Below are positions 36,059 through 45,339 of a stretch of 64,000 nucleotides of DNA, in pieces; positions within the stretch are counted from its first letter, which is position 1; each line of letters opens with the position of its first letter. Source of the stretch: Paenibacillus sediminis (lineage in GTDB: Bacteria; Bacillota; Bacilli; Paenibacillales; Paenibacillaceae); contig NZ_JAGGKP010000005.1 of NCBI RefSeq assembly GCF_017873765.1, forward strand, positions 152,433-216,432, written 5' to 3'. The notes beneath the pieces are model-generated. The model was not told the origin of the DNA. It saw nothing but the letters and a program-made list of their open reading frames with translations, and did no database searches. The translations under genes were made by a program, and so were the position numbers.

Positions 36059-36433
36059 TTATTCGTCTACTACAATTTTAGCAATCATGCCGGTGTGGCC
36101 GCTGCCGCAAAATACAGAGCAAGCCATCTCATATTCGCCTGCTTGTTTTGGTACGATGACTTTAGAGCTGTGCTTGGAATCCAGCTGAAGCTTTAATCCT
36201 GGAACGAGAATGCCGTGGTTTCCGCTCACATTTTCAAGTACGATTTGTACGGGAACGTCTTTCTTTATATGATATTCTTTTTTGTCAAATTCGTAGTTAG
36301 TGGCTTTGATGACCAGTTTATCCTTAGCTGTAATATTCTCTGCTTCCTGGTCTGCTGAATTTGTTCCACCTCCGCAGGCGGCAAGTATCGACATCAATAA
36401 AATAGAGATAAGGAGTGCAATACTTTTTTTCAT
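36059..36433 (-). CDS. Stand-alone CuA-type cupredoxin lipoprotein
   Basis: 124 aa. Signal peptide with lipobox LAAC (Cys 20), short acidic linker, then a cupredoxin domain (about 45-124) whose ligands are those of the CuA centre of cytochrome oxidase subunit II: a His in GNHGILV near 73 and CSVFCGSGHTGM near 107-118 (C-x3-C-x3-H-x2-M). There are no membrane helices of a true CoxB and no oxidase genes nearby. It may carry copper or electrons at the outer membrane surface, or assist oxidase assembly. ATG 36433 follows GGGGGGATTAACG. Confidence 0.8.
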   Translation of the reverse strand: MKKSIALLISILLMSILAACGGGTNSADQEAENITAKDKLVIKATNYEFDKKEYHIKKDVPVQIVLENVSGNHGILVPGLKLQLDSKHSSKVIVPKQAGEYEMACSVFCGSGHTGMIAKIVVDE

Positions 36434-36560
36434 CGTTAATCCCCCCTAGTATAAAATAAAATATGATAAAACAAGGTCACCTTTAATCATAACTCAAAAA
36501 AAAGCCCTATGGATGTTAGCGATTTGAATGATTCGTGAAATTATATGTATATAAAATAAA

Positions 36561-36594
36561 TACCTCCCGCCTGACTTAAGGCGACGGGAGGTAT
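36561..36594 (-). terminator. Terminator of the phage-holin-family gene
   Basis: On the minus strand ACCTCCCG-TCGCC-loop-AGG-CGGGAGGT followed by ATTTATTTTAT. Confidence 0.7.
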
Positions 36595-36629
36595 AAAGTG
36601 CAAATATTGTTTTTGGTCTGTCTGTACGT

Positions 36630-36992
36630 CTATCTCTTGTCGGTGTCTTTTGCTGCATTGAATGGTGTAGCCACAGGGATGAACAGGTCAATAATACCGA
36701 TCACCAGAGCTGCAAGCAGTGCCCCAATGAACGATGCTCTTACACCACCCACCACAAATTGGGCTAACCATATGACTAATGCGCTCGTTATAAACCCGAC
36801 GATACCTCGTCCAAATGGGGTTACTCTCTTACCGAAGATGCCTTCGATAACCCATCCGAAGAGCGCAATGACAAGTGCCAGAATGAACGCGTTCCAAAAT
36901 CCGCCTATGCTGAATTGAGGAACGAGCCAACCGACAACTAACAAGACTAGAGCTGAAACAATAAATCGCACGATGTGGCCAAGAAACCGCAT
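36630..36992 (-). CDS. Phage-holin-IV/YvlD-type small membrane protein
   Basis: 120 aa with four hydrophobic helices (about 5-25, 30-50, 62-83, 88-108). The pattern is the Phage_holin_4_2 / YvlD family (FWNAFILALVIALFGWVIEGIFGKRVTPFGRGIVGF). Such proteins are chromosomal envelope-stress-associated membrane proteins in Bacillus rather than true lysis holins. ATG 36992 after TAGGAGGTAACAAC. No phage genes surround it. Confidence 0.78.
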   Translation of the reverse strand: MRFLGHIVRFIVSALVLLVVGWLVPQFSIGGFWNAFILALVIALFGWVIEGIFGKRVTPFGRGIVGFITSALVIWLAQFVVGGVRASFIGALLAALVIGIIDLFIPVATPFNAAKDTDKR

Positions 36993-37142
36993 GTTGTTAC
37001 CTCCTAATCAATGGATGCAAGTGTTAGCAATGATTATTTTGTACATATCCTGTAGATCTTATGTGCGAAAATGTTCTGAAATGGCGAAATCTTTACGCTT
37101 TCGTTATAATAAAGTCATATCTGAGAGGAGTTGTGAAAGTCC

Positions 37143-39506
37143 TTGGACGACAAAATACTGCATACCCTTGAATATTATAAAATTTTAAATACATTATCGA
37201 ACTATGCTCAGACATCACTTGGCAAACGGGCTGTAGAAAAGCTCCGTCCTGCCGCCGATTTGGAACATGTGAAATTGATGCTGCAGGCGACTGATGAAGC
37301 GTTTGCGGTAGATCGGTTAAAAGGTGCGCCGCCGTTCAGTGGAATTGTTGACATTACCGCTTCTCTGCAAAGAGCGCGAATTGGCGGACTACTAAATCCT
37401 CATGAGCTTCTCGGGATCGCAACGACCATTTCTGGAGGACGACGTCTAAAACGATTCATTGAGAATGTCCATGAAGAGCATCCTGTGAAGCAGCTGGCAG
37501 ACCGCACGGAGCAGCTTAGCGACCAGAAAGCGCTTGAAGATGCGATTAAAGCTTGTATCGATGAAAATGCTGAAGTGATGGACTCTGCAAGTCCAGAGCT
37601 GGCACAAATTCGCCGTGAACTACGTACTGGAGAAGTGCGTATTCGTGAAAAACTGGAGTCGATGATTCGTTCTACCTCTGTCTCCAAAATGTTGCAAGAT
37701 CAGCTGATCACCATAAGGGGCGATCGGTTTGTAATCCCAGTAAAAGCGGAGTACCGTTCCTATTTTGGCGGTATTGTGCATGATCAATCGGGTTCAGGAG
37801 CGACGCTCTTTATCGAACCTGAATCGATTGTTACGATGAACAATAAGCTGCGTGAACTTCGGATTAGAGAAGAACGTGAAATTGAAATCATTTTGCAGAA
37901 GTTAACGGCGTTAACTGGTGAACAGACTGAATTGCTGCAGTTTGATGTGGATGTGCTTGCAGATCTCGATTTTATTTTTGCAAAAGCCCGGCTTGCGCGA
38001 GAGATGAAGGCGACACTGCCTGTAATGAACGACCGAGGATTTTTGAGACTGAAAAAAGGCCGGCATCCGCTCATTCCAATGGATAAAGTCGTGCCCATTG
38101 ACGTGGAGCTTGGTGATTCCTATACTTCGATTATTGTGACAGGTCCGAATACAGGCGGTAAAACCGTTACGCTGAAAACGATCGGTTTGCTCGCATTAAT
38201 GGCGATGTCAGGGCTGTTTATTCCAGCAGAAGACGAAAGCCAAATGTGTGTGTTCGATTCGATATTTGCGGATATCGGAGATGAGCAAAGTATTGAACAG
38301 AACCTCAGTACGTTCTCAAGTCATATGACCAATATTATTCGCATCTTACGTGAAATGACGCCGAAGAGCTTGATCCTTCTAGACGAAGTTGGAGCCGGTA
38401 CGGATCCATCAGAAGGTTCTGCGCTAGCGATTGCGATATTGGAGCATATTCATAGCCTCGGCTGCCGTATGGTAGCGACGACACATTATAGTGAGCTTAA
38501 GGCTTATGCATATGAACGAGAAGGCATCATAAATGCCAGCATGGAGTTTGATATTAATACGCTTAGTCCAACCTACCGATTGCTTGTGGGCGTTCCTGGA
38601 CGAAGCAACGCATTTGCAATCGCACAGCGTCTAGGCTTGCCGGAGCGAATTTTGGAATTTGCTCGCGGTGAATTGAAGGAAGAGGATCAACGTGTTGAGC
38701 ATATGATTGCTTCACTTGAAGAGAATCGTTTAAGCGCAGAAGTAGAGCGCAGCGAAGCTGAGAAGCTTCGCAGAGAGATGGAAATGCTTCGCAGTCAGCA
38801 TGAACGTGAGCTGGCGAAGCTGGAGCAGCAGCGAGAAAAATGGCTTGAACGCGCTGAAGCGGAGGCAAGAGAAATTGTTGCTAAAGCGCGCAGCGAAGCG
38901 GAGACGATTATTAGCGAACTTCGTAAACTGGCAGCGGAGGAAGGGGCCTCTGTGAAGGAACATAAGCTGATTGCTGCTCGCAAGAAGCTTGAAGATGCAG
39001 AGCCGAAGGGGCGCAAGAAATCTCAGTCTCGTAAATCTCAAAATCAACCGCGTAACATTGAACCTGGTGATGAGGTTATGGTGTACAGCCTAAATCAAAA
39101 AGGTCATGTCGTTGAAATGGCTGGTTCGAGTGAAGCGGTTGTTCAGTTAGGCATTATGAAAATGAAAGTAAGCCTCGATGATTTAGAGCTCGTTAACAAA
39201 CCTAAAGCTGAACAGACGATTCAGCGTCATGTAACAAGTGTAAAACGTACGAGAGATGACAATGTTCGTACAGAGCTTGATTTGCGCGGAGATAATTTAG
39301 AAGAAGCGCTTATTAAAGTGGATCGTTTCATTGACGAAGCATTCCTTTCTAATTTGGGACAAATCTACATCATTCACGGTAAAGGAACGGGGATATTGCG
39401 ATCGGGTATTCAAGATTATCTCCGTAAGCATAAACATATAAAAAGTTATCGATCTGGCAACTACGGTGAGGGCGGTACCGGCGTTACCGTTGCTGAACTC
39501 AAATGA
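37143..39506 (+). CDS. mutS2: Endonuclease/ATPase MutS2
   Basis: 787 aa. MutS core and clamp (1-about 310), ATPase with Walker A TGPNTGGKTVTLKT near 330 and Walker B LILLDEVGAGTDPSEG near 410, a long basic/acidic coiled coil (about 510-625), a KOW-like segment (PGDEVMVYSLNQKGHVVEM near 640), and a C-terminal Smr domain (ELDLRGDNLEEAL, IYIIHGKGTGILR) with nuclease-type residues. In Bacillus it acts on collided ribosomes and restrains recombination. TTG start at 37143, with GAGAGGAG some 12 nt upstream. Lies upstream of DUF350 and a micro-ORF. Confidence 0.93.
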   Translation: MDDKILHTLEYYKILNTLSNYAQTSLGKRAVEKLRPAADLEHVKLMLQATDEAFAVDRLKGAPPFSGIVDITASLQRARIGGLLNPHELLGIATTISGGRRLKRFIENVHEEHPVKQLADRTEQLSDQKALEDAIKACIDENAEVMDSASPELAQIRRELRTGEVRIREKLESMIRSTSVSKMLQDQLITIRGDRFVIPVKAEYRSYFGGIVHDQSGSGATLFIEPESIVTMNNKLRELRIREEREIEIILQKLTALTGEQTELLQFDVDVLADLDFIFAKARLAREMKATLPVMNDRGFLRLKKGRHPLIPMDKVVPIDVELGDSYTSIIVTGPNTGGKTVTLKTIGLLALMAMSGLFIPAEDESQMCVFDSIFADIGDEQSIEQNLSTFSSHMTNIIRILREMTPKSLILLDEVGAGTDPSEGSALAIAILEHIHSLGCRMVATTHYSELKAYAYEREGIINASMEFDINTLSPTYRLLVGVPGRSNAFAIAQRLGLPERILEFARGELKEEDQRVEHMIASLEENRLSAEVERSEAEKLRREMEMLRSQHERELAKLEQQREKWLERAEAEAREIVAKARSEAETIISELRKLAAEEGASVKEHKLIAARKKLEDAEPKGRKKSQSRKSQNQPRNIEPGDEVMVYSLNQKGHVVEMAGSSEAVVQLGIMKMKVSLDDLELVNKPKAEQTIQRHVTSVKRTRDDNVRTELDLRGDNLEEALIKVDRFIDEAFLSNLGQIYIIHGKGTGILRSGIQDYLRKHKHIKSYRSGNYGEGGTGVTVAELK

Positions 39507-39523
39507 TGGAAGGGGAATGACAC

Positions 39524-39943
39524 GTGAAAGGTTCCATAGATCCGCTGCTCGCGACTCCTTTAGGGATGATCATCGGTTACTTTTCGGTGGCTATATTAGA
39601 GCTTATTATTTTTCTATATTTATTCGAGCTCGTGACAAAGTACAATTGCTGGAAAGAAATTAAGAAAGGCAATATGGCTGTTGCCATGGCTACCGGGGGT
39701 AAAATGTTCGGCATTTGTAATGTGATCCGATTTTGCATCGAAGCAAAGGAGTCGGTCTATGATACAATGATATGGTCTTCCCTTGGCTTCTTGTTATTAC
39801 TTGTCGCATACTTCCTTTTTGAATTTGTAACACCGGTATTTCGCATCGATGATGAAATCGCCAAAGATAATCGAGCCGTCGGTTTTATTGCCATGATTAT
39901 TTCGGTTTCATTATCTTTTGTGATCGGTGCCAGCATCGTATAA
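39524..39943 (+). CDS. DUF350 family membrane protein
   Basis: 139 aa, four membrane helices (about 12-38, 50-70, 82-103, 115-138). The KKGNMAVAMATGGKMFGICNVIRF stretch is the DUF350/YjfL pattern. Function unknown. GTG start at 39524 after GGAAGGGGAATGACAC, 18 nt after mutS2, so in the same operon. Confidence 0.8.
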   Translation: MKGSIDPLLATPLGMIIGYFSVAILELIIFLYLFELVTKYNCWKEIKKGNMAVAMATGGKMFGICNVIRFCIEAKESVYDTMIWSSLGFLLLLVAYFLFEFVTPVFRIDDEIAKDNRAVGFIAMIISVSLSFVIGASIV

Positions 39944-39958
39944 GAGGAGGAACCTTGT

Positions 39959-40039
39959 TTGAAGAACTTAGCCCGCATTTTGTTTGTAGCAGCTATTCTT
40001 TTTATTGCTGCAGGGGTTATTTACTTAAATAAAATGTAA
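39959..40039 (+). CDS. 26-residue single-helix membrane micropeptide
   Basis: TTG start at 39959, 8 nt after the excellent ribosome site AGAGGAGG. The product MKNLARILFVAAILFIAAGV plus six residues is one membrane helix with basic N-terminus. It lies between DUF350 (15 nt upstream) and the zinc-ribbon gene (24 nt downstream) in one apparent operon. Too short to assign; expression signals are the evidence. Confidence 0.6.
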   Translation: MKNLARILFVAAILFIAAGVIYLNKM

Positions 40040-40062
40040 GTTTGTATAGATGAAAGGAATAG

Positions 40063-40671
40063 ATGAATATGGAAACAACCGTTTGCCCATGGTGTCAAAC
40101 TGAAATTGTGTGGGATGAAGAAATCGGCCCTGAAGAGGTATGTCCACACTGTGGCAATGAGCTGAAAGGTTACCGTACAATTAATGTACAGATCGATCGT
40201 CCGGACGATGAAAATACCGATGAAATGACAGAAGATGATTACAATGAACATGACCATGATCTACATGAACATGCTCATGACCATGACCATAATAATCGAG
40301 ATCTGCTCAAAAATCCTTTCTGGGAACGAGACAACGCTGACGATCTCTCCGTTATCCGTAAATTAGATTCATACATTGAGAACGGAGAAGAACTTCTAGA
40401 GTACGAAGAGTCTATCGAGCAAATATTAGATTCACAAGAAGAAATTCCAGAGTGTCCGCATTGCAGAGAATATATGCTGCTTGCCGGCCATCAAACCGTG
40501 ACCGGAGATCATTATAACAGTGTAGTACCTGCATCGTTAAACGTACCGCTTTTAAAACCTCCTTATACCTTAGACGTATATGTCTGTTCTGGATGCTTTC
40601 ACGTGAGCCATAAGCTCTCTGAAGACGATCGTCTTCGCTTCATTCAGACGTTAAACAAATCTGCAAACTAA
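40063..40671 (+). CDS. Zinc-ribbon protein with His/Asp-rich segment
   Basis: 202 aa, unnamed. First ribbon: CPWC (8-11) and CPHC (about 27-30). A His/Asp/Glu-rich stretch follows (about 60-82, repeated HDHD/HEHAHDHDH), able to bind metal. Second ribbon: CPHC near 126 and CSGC near 173. The family is found in Bacillales downstream of mutS2. ATG 40063 after AAAGGAATAG. Cytoplasmic; role unknown. Confidence 0.72.
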   Translation: MNMETTVCPWCQTEIVWDEEIGPEEVCPHCGNELKGYRTINVQIDRPDDENTDEMTEDDYNEHDHDLHEHAHDHDHNNRDLLKNPFWERDNADDLSVIRKLDSYIENGEELLEYEESIEQILDSQEEIPECPHCREYMLLAGHQTVTGDHYNSVVPASLNVPLLKPPYTLDVYVCSGCFHVSHKLSEDDRLRFIQTLNKSAN

Positions 40672-40747
40672 AAAATAGACATGCTTCCACCTCCTTTGGG
40701 GCATCTTATACAAAGATGTGATGAGACTATACCAAAGGGGGCGGAGG

Positions 40748-41953
40748 ATGAAAAGTTCGCTTAATGGACAGTCCATACTTTTGCTGGGTGTAGATGGGTT
40801 ATTCGTACTCGCAGGCGCTTTATCGGGTACATTTCTTAACGTCTATTTGTGGAAGACCAAGCCAGACTTCGCGATGATCGGTTGGTTCACGTTTAGTCAG
40901 CAATTATTTCTTGGCCTTACGTTCTGGATTGCTGGTAAGTGGGTTAAGGAACATAATAAAATGAATGCGCTGCGTGTTGGCACCGCGCTAACCGGACTAT
41001 TCTATCTGATCGTCCTCTGGGCCGGGAAAGACACGGTACATTTTATTTGGCCGCTGGGCTTACTCCTTGGGGCAGCTTTAGGACTGTTCTGGCTAGCTTT
41101 TAATGTCGTATATTTTGAAGTTACGGATTCGAGCAACCGAGATTTATTTAATGGCTGGACCGGACTCATTGGGTCGGCTACGGGAATTGTCGGACCTTGG
41201 TTGTCGGGATGGATTATATCTACCATGCATGGTGAACGGGGTTATCGATTTATATTTACCGTATCGCTCGTCATCTATGGCATTGGTGTGGTACTTAGTT
41301 TTTTTCTGAAAAAGAGAGAAGTGAGCGGTGTATACTCGTGGAGTGAACCGCTGAAACAGATAAGGAATAAAGGGAATCCGTGGCGTCAAGCGGTACCTGG
41401 ACTTGCTTTTCAAGGCATTCGTGAAGGAGTTTTCGCTTTTCTTATTAATTTGTTAGTGTACATTGCTACGACAAATGAAATGAAGCTGGGTCAATTCTCG
41501 CTCATTACATCGCTTGTAGCGTTAATTAGCTATTGGGCTGCAGGAAAGTGGTTTAAGAAGAGAAATCGTTCTCTTGGAATGATTGCGGGCAGCATTTGTC
41601 TTCTGCTCGTTATATTGCCGCTCCTATGGAAAGTGAACTATGGGACACTGCTCTTTTTGGGGATTGGCACTTCTATTTTTGTCCCTTTATATACGATTCC
41701 TATGGTTTCCTCTGTTTTTGATTTGATGGGTACGAGCGAGCATAGCGTTGATTTGCGTGTAGAACTTGTCGTGCTTAGGGAACTTAGTTTAATGGTTGGC
41801 CGAATCGTAGGCATTCTTATTTTTATCGGGGTGCTGTCTATTCATGAAAGCCAGACAACGATCACTTGGCTGATGATTGTTTTAGGAGCGACGCCAATTT
41901 TCAATTGGATTGTCATGCGAAGACTTTTAGGACATGAAACTAAAGCGGCATGA
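40748..41953 (+). CDS. MFS transporter
   Basis: 401 aa with about 10-12 membrane helices. LFNGWTGLIGSATGIVGPWLSGWIIS near 130-155 resembles MFS helix 5 (motif C-like region). Yqgx/YxiO-like MFS proteins of Paenibacillus share this start, but the substrate cannot be inferred. ATG 40748 follows AGGGGGCGGAGG; an in-frame ATG 30 nt earlier lies before that site and is less likely. Confidence 0.8.
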   Translation: MKSSLNGQSILLLGVDGLFVLAGALSGTFLNVYLWKTKPDFAMIGWFTFSQQLFLGLTFWIAGKWVKEHNKMNALRVGTALTGLFYLIVLWAGKDTVHFIWPLGLLLGAALGLFWLAFNVVYFEVTDSSNRDLFNGWTGLIGSATGIVGPWLSGWIISTMHGERGYRFIFTVSLVIYGIGVVLSFFLKKREVSGVYSWSEPLKQIRNKGNPWRQAVPGLAFQGIREGVFAFLINLLVYIATTNEMKLGQFSLITSLVALISYWAAGKWFKKRNRSLGMIAGSICLLLVILPLLWKVNYGTLLFLGIGTSIFVPLYTIPMVSSVFDLMGTSEHSVDLRVELVVLRELSLMVGRIVGILIFIGVLSIHESQTTITWLMIVLGATPIFNWIVMRRLLGHETKAA

Positions 41954-41966
41954 TGTTCATAAAAAT

Positions 41967-42010
41967 GCGGTAAGCGCGTCTGTGAGAAGCAGCGCATTAC
42001 CGCTTTTTTT
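41967..42010. terminator. Terminator after the MFS gene
   Basis: GCGGTAA-GCGCG-loop-CGC-A-TTACCGC followed by seven T. Confidence 0.85.
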
Positions 42011-42031
42011 GTGCGTAATTAATGCAATTGG

Positions 42032-42570
42032 TTAGCCAAAGTTGGAGATGGGCTTGGATGTACGAGTGAAAGAGAAAAGTTCTAATTCTGGTCGATGTAT
42101 GCCTTTTATTGTGTCTGTGATTAAATCAGCGCCGATCATCGAGTAGACGGTTCTGTTTCCACCATACCCTTCAATAAAATAACAATGCGGATAGTCTGGA
42201 TGTTCGCCAATAAGCGGCAAGCCGTCTTCCGTGGAAGCGAACAGCGCTCCCCAGCGATATGCGGCTTTCACTTGTGAGAACGAAGGGAAAAGATTTTTAA
42301 TTTCTTCAAGCAATTTCTCGGTCCTGCTATATATTCTTGCTTCACGATGCAGCGAATCAGTCGCGTCCTCATCCAACCCTCCGATAACAATGCGCTGATC
42401 TGGTGATCTGTATGGACGAAGACCCCATCGTCTTCAAACTGGCATCTGACTGCTTTTGTATCTAGAGAGCATGTATGAAGTGAGCGCGTCGCTCATCCCT
42501 CCGCCAATGACTAGACAATCACAATGGATGTCCTTATCTAGCTGTGGATAGCTAGGTATCGTTTCTTAAG
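42032..42570 (-). pseudogene. Decayed FAD-dependent (DadA/DAO-like) oxidoreductase
   Basis: Reading leftward, one frame gives an FAD-binding start, PSYPQLDKDIHCDCLVIGGG and SYMLSRYKSSQMPV, then stops near 42440. A second frame resumes with WGLRPYRSPDQRIVIGGLDEDATD and continues to the family's C-terminal EDGLPLIGEHPDYPHCYFIEGYGGN (42032-42376). The normal gene would be about 370-420 codons; roughly half is missing in the middle, with a frame change at the junction, and no start or ribosome site is evident. It is a remnant, not a working enzyme. Confidence 0.8.
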
Positions 42571-42660
42571 AGAGCCTTCATTTATGATATTTGCATAATA
42601 ACCACATTCAGGCGTTATACTACACTCGAATGTTACATATTTAAGGGAGGGCAACATTAT

Positions 42661-42888
42661 ATGCCAGCTTTGCAGCCTTTAACGGGAAAAGAATTAATGT
42701 ATATTGTGGACTCTATCTCAAATGAAGATTTGTTAATGAAGCAAAATGCAGCGACAGCGGCAATGACGCAAAATCCAACGATTCAACAAGCTTGTCTTCG
42801 TTACATTCGTTCGCACGAGCAACATATGCAGTCGCTGATTCAATGTCTACAGCAGCATCAACAAATGGCGCCTACGATGCCTCAGTAA
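42661..42888 (+). CDS. Small coat-like protein (75 aa)
   Basis: Helical, Gln/Met-rich (MQSLIQCLQQHQQMAPTMPQ at the end). LTGKELMYIVDSISNEDLLMKQ resembles the first helices of CotF-type spore-coat proteins. ATG 42661 after AAGGGAGGGCAACATT. It is 36 nt upstream of a second protein of the same kind, so likely a sporulation-time pair. Coat assignment is by resemblance. Confidence 0.65.
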   Translation: MPALQPLTGKELMYIVDSISNEDLLMKQNAATAAMTQNPTIQQACLRYIRSHEQHMQSLIQCLQQHQQMAPTMPQ

Positions 42889-42924
42889 ATAGACAAAACA
42901 GACCGTAATGAAGGAGGAATATGT

Positions 42925-43308
42925 GTGTATCAACAATCATTCTTGCCGGATCAAGATTTGCTGTACACGATTTTAGCCGATTTAAAAAGAACTGTTCGTG
43001 AATATACAACCGCGGCAACTGAAGCAAACTGCCAATCGGTCCGCCAAACGTTCAACAATTTGATTCAAGATACGATGCGTATACAAGGGGATTTATACCA
43101 GCTAATGACGAATGCAAACATGTATACTGCAGCATCACCAGCGCTACGCCAAGAGATTGACAAACAATTAAGAGATGCGCAAAATACGCAGATGCAATGC
43201 CATCAACTAGTGATGCAAAAAACGGGCAATCTTTACTTGGGTCAACCTTATCCATCTGTATCCGTGCATCATCCAAATGTTCCACCTCAGGCGCCGTACT
43301 ACATTTAA
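42925..43308 (+). CDS. CotF-family spore-coat-like protein
   Basis: 127 aa, helical, ferritin-like two-helix pattern (DLLYTILADLKRTVREYTTAATEANCQSVRQTFNNLIQDTM) and a Tyr/Pro/His tail. Fits the Coat_F group. GTG start at 42925 after AAGGAGGAATAT. Followed by a strong terminator. A SigK/SigE promoter was not identified by eye. Confidence 0.75.
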   Translation: MYQQSFLPDQDLLYTILADLKRTVREYTTAATEANCQSVRQTFNNLIQDTMRIQGDLYQLMTNANMYTAASPALRQEIDKQLRDAQNTQMQCHQLVMQKTGNLYLGQPYPSVSVHHPNVPPQAPYYI

Positions 43309-43337
43309 AACTGGAATGCAGCAGTTAAATTTATACA

Positions 43338-43383
43338 ACCGCCACCTGGACGAAAAAAACGTTCAAAGGTGGCGGTTTTTTTG
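43338..43383 (+). terminator. Terminator after the coat-protein pair
   Basis: ACCGCCACCT and AGGTGGCGGT form a 10-bp stem with an A-rich loop, followed by seven T. Confidence 0.9.
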
Positions 43384-43496
43384 TTTGCAGAACCGTCAAA
43401 TTATTGTAATATAATGATTAAACTCGTTTCCACTCGCGCGTACATAATTAACGTGTAGTCACATGGCCTTGTGGGAATAGCGCTGGAGGATGACGT

Positions 43497-43997
43497 ATGA
43501 AACAATTAAGTGAACTCAAACTGAAAGTGCTTGACCTTTTAAAAGAGGACGCCAGACGCAGCCCTGAGCTGCTTGCAACATTGCTTGGCGTAACGACAGA
43601 GGAAGTGACCGAAGCGATCACCGAACTTGAAGAGGATCATATCATCGTCAAGTATGCCACGGTGGTCAACTGGAGTAAGGTTGATGATGAGAAAGTAACA
43701 GCGCTAATTGAAGTACAAATTACACCTGAACGAGGGCGTGGATTTGAAGGGATTGCAGAAAGAATTTATTTGTATCCTCAAGTCAAATCAGTATACCTCA
43801 TGTCGGGTGCGTACGATTTGCTAGTTGAAGTTGATGGCCATACGTTGAAGGAAGTCGCCAGCTTTGTCTCGGAGAAGCTTTCGACCATTGATTCAGTGCT
43901 GTCTACTAAAACACATTTTATTCTCAAAAAATACAAACAAGACGGGATTATATTCGAGGATAACGAGAATGATCAACGCCTCTTGATCTCGCCGTAA
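43497..43997 (+). CDS. Lrp/AsnC-family transcriptional regulator
   Basis: 166 aa. N-terminal winged HTH (about 1-60; ELLATLLGVTTEEVTEAITELEEDHII) and C-terminal RAM domain (about 68-145; VTALIEVQITPERGRGFEGIAERIYLYPQVKSVYLMSGAYDLLVEVDG), where amino acids bind. It is 13 nt upstream of an aminotransferase gene and probably regulates it. ATG 43497 after GGAGGATGACGT. Confidence 0.92.
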   Translation: MKQLSELKLKVLDLLKEDARRSPELLATLLGVTTEEVTEAITELEEDHIIVKYATVVNWSKVDDEKVTALIEVQITPERGRGFEGIAERIYLYPQVKSVYLMSGAYDLLVEVDGHTLKEVASFVSEKLSTIDSVLSTKTHFILKKYKQDGIIFEDNENDQRLLISP

Positions 43998-44010
43998 AGG
44001 ATGAAGGTCT

Positions 44011-45222
44011 ATGATCATGAATGAAGAGCAAATCGAGAGTAAAAACAAGTCCATGCAATCTTATTTGGCACCGCTTGTAAGGCAAATTCCGCCATCTGGC
44101 ATTCGGAAATTTTTTGATTTGGTGAGCGGCAATAAAGACATCATTACGCTTGGCGTCGGTGAACCCGACTTTGTAACGCCTTGGCATGTAAGGGAAGCGT
44201 GCGTATATTCTTTGGAGCGTGGTTTTACAACCTATACGTCCAACGCCGGAATACCGGAGCTTAGAGAAGCAATATCGAATTATTTAGACAGCAGCTTTCA
44301 TGTCTCGTATGATCCAAGGGATCAAATTATTGTTACCGTCGGCGGAAGTGAAGCTATTGATCTAAGTCTGCGTGCGCTCATTACACCAGGCGATGAAATT
44401 CTCATTCCGGAACCTTCGTATATTTCCTATTCCCCAATTACGATGATTGGAGGAGGTATACCGGTTGGGATCGAGACTTTTGCGAAAGATCAGTTTAAAT
44501 TAACCGCAGAAGCGCTTGAGTCAAAGATTACGCCAAAATCTAAAGTTCTCATTCTTTGTTATCCAAGTAACCCAACGGGCGCAACGATGACATACGAGGA
44601 CTGGCTTCCGATTGCTAAAGTGGTAGAAAAACACGATTTAATCGTCATTTCGGATGAAATATACGCCGAATTAACTTATAACGATAAACATGTCAGTTTT
44701 GCGTCCATCCCTGGAATGAAAGATCGGACAATTCTCGTAAGCGGATTTTCCAAAGCTTTTGCGATGACAGGATGGCGAATTGGTTATATGTGTGCACATC
44801 CGGAGTTAATCTCAGCCATTCTTAAAATTCATCAGTACACCGTAATGTGTGCTCCGATTATGGGACAGATTGCTGCCCTCGAAGCACTGACGAACGGTAT
44901 GGAAGAGAAGGACCGAATGATAGAGTCATATAATCAACGCCGAAGACTTATTGTGCACGGTTTCCGTGAAATTGGCCTGGATTGTCATGAGCCTCAAGGC
45001 GCCTTCTATGCCTTTCCTAGTATCCAGTCAACGGGACTTACTTCCGAAGAGTTCGCTCAGAGACTGCTTACCGAAGGGAAAGTAGCTGCTGTCCCAGGAA
45101 ATGTATTCGGTCTTGGCGGAGAAGGATTTCTGAGATGCTCATACGCTACTTCAGTGTCTCAACTTCATGCTGCGCTCGACCGTATCGGCAATTTTGTTCA
45201 AAAGGTAAAAATAGAGGGATAA
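44011..45222 (+). CDS. PLP-dependent aminotransferase, class I (PatA/AspC-type)
   Basis: 403 aa, fold type I. ITLGVGEPDFVTPWHV near 48, NPTGATMTYEDW near 188, DEIYAELTYN near 218, and the PLP lysine in SGFSKAFAMTGWRIGYMCAHPE near 248-270. Closest by pattern to aromatic/aspartate aminotransferases such as PatA; the amino acid used is not readable. Partner of the Lrp gene just upstream. Confidence 0.9.
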   Translation: MIMNEEQIESKNKSMQSYLAPLVRQIPPSGIRKFFDLVSGNKDIITLGVGEPDFVTPWHVREACVYSLERGFTTYTSNAGIPELREAISNYLDSSFHVSYDPRDQIIVTVGGSEAIDLSLRALITPGDEILIPEPSYISYSPITMIGGGIPVGIETFAKDQFKLTAEALESKITPKSKVLILCYPSNPTGATMTYEDWLPIAKVVEKHDLIVISDEIYAELTYNDKHVSFASIPGMKDRTILVSGFSKAFAMTGWRIGYMCAHPELISAILKIHQYTVMCAPIMGQIAALEALTNGMEEKDRMIESYNQRRRLIVHGFREIGLDCHEPQGAFYAFPSIQSTGLTSEEFAQRLLTEGKVAAVPGNVFGLGGEGFLRCSYATSVSQLHAALDRIGNFVQKVKIEG

Positions 45223-45339
45223 AATATTTTTTGTAAAAGTTTACAAAATGTTCACAATTGGCTAATATATAATAAACCGGGTATGATATAATTTCGATTT
45301 GGGAGTCAAGAGATAAAAATTTCCAGGGAGGGAATACAT

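Noticed and set aside
36630..36992. Prophage remnant suggested by a holin-family hit
   Set aside because: No phage genes around; YvlD-type members are ordinary chromosomal membrane proteins.
42377..42570. Separate small gene upstream of the oxidoreductase fragment
   Set aside because: It encodes the FAD-binding start of the same family, so both pieces belong to one pseudogene.
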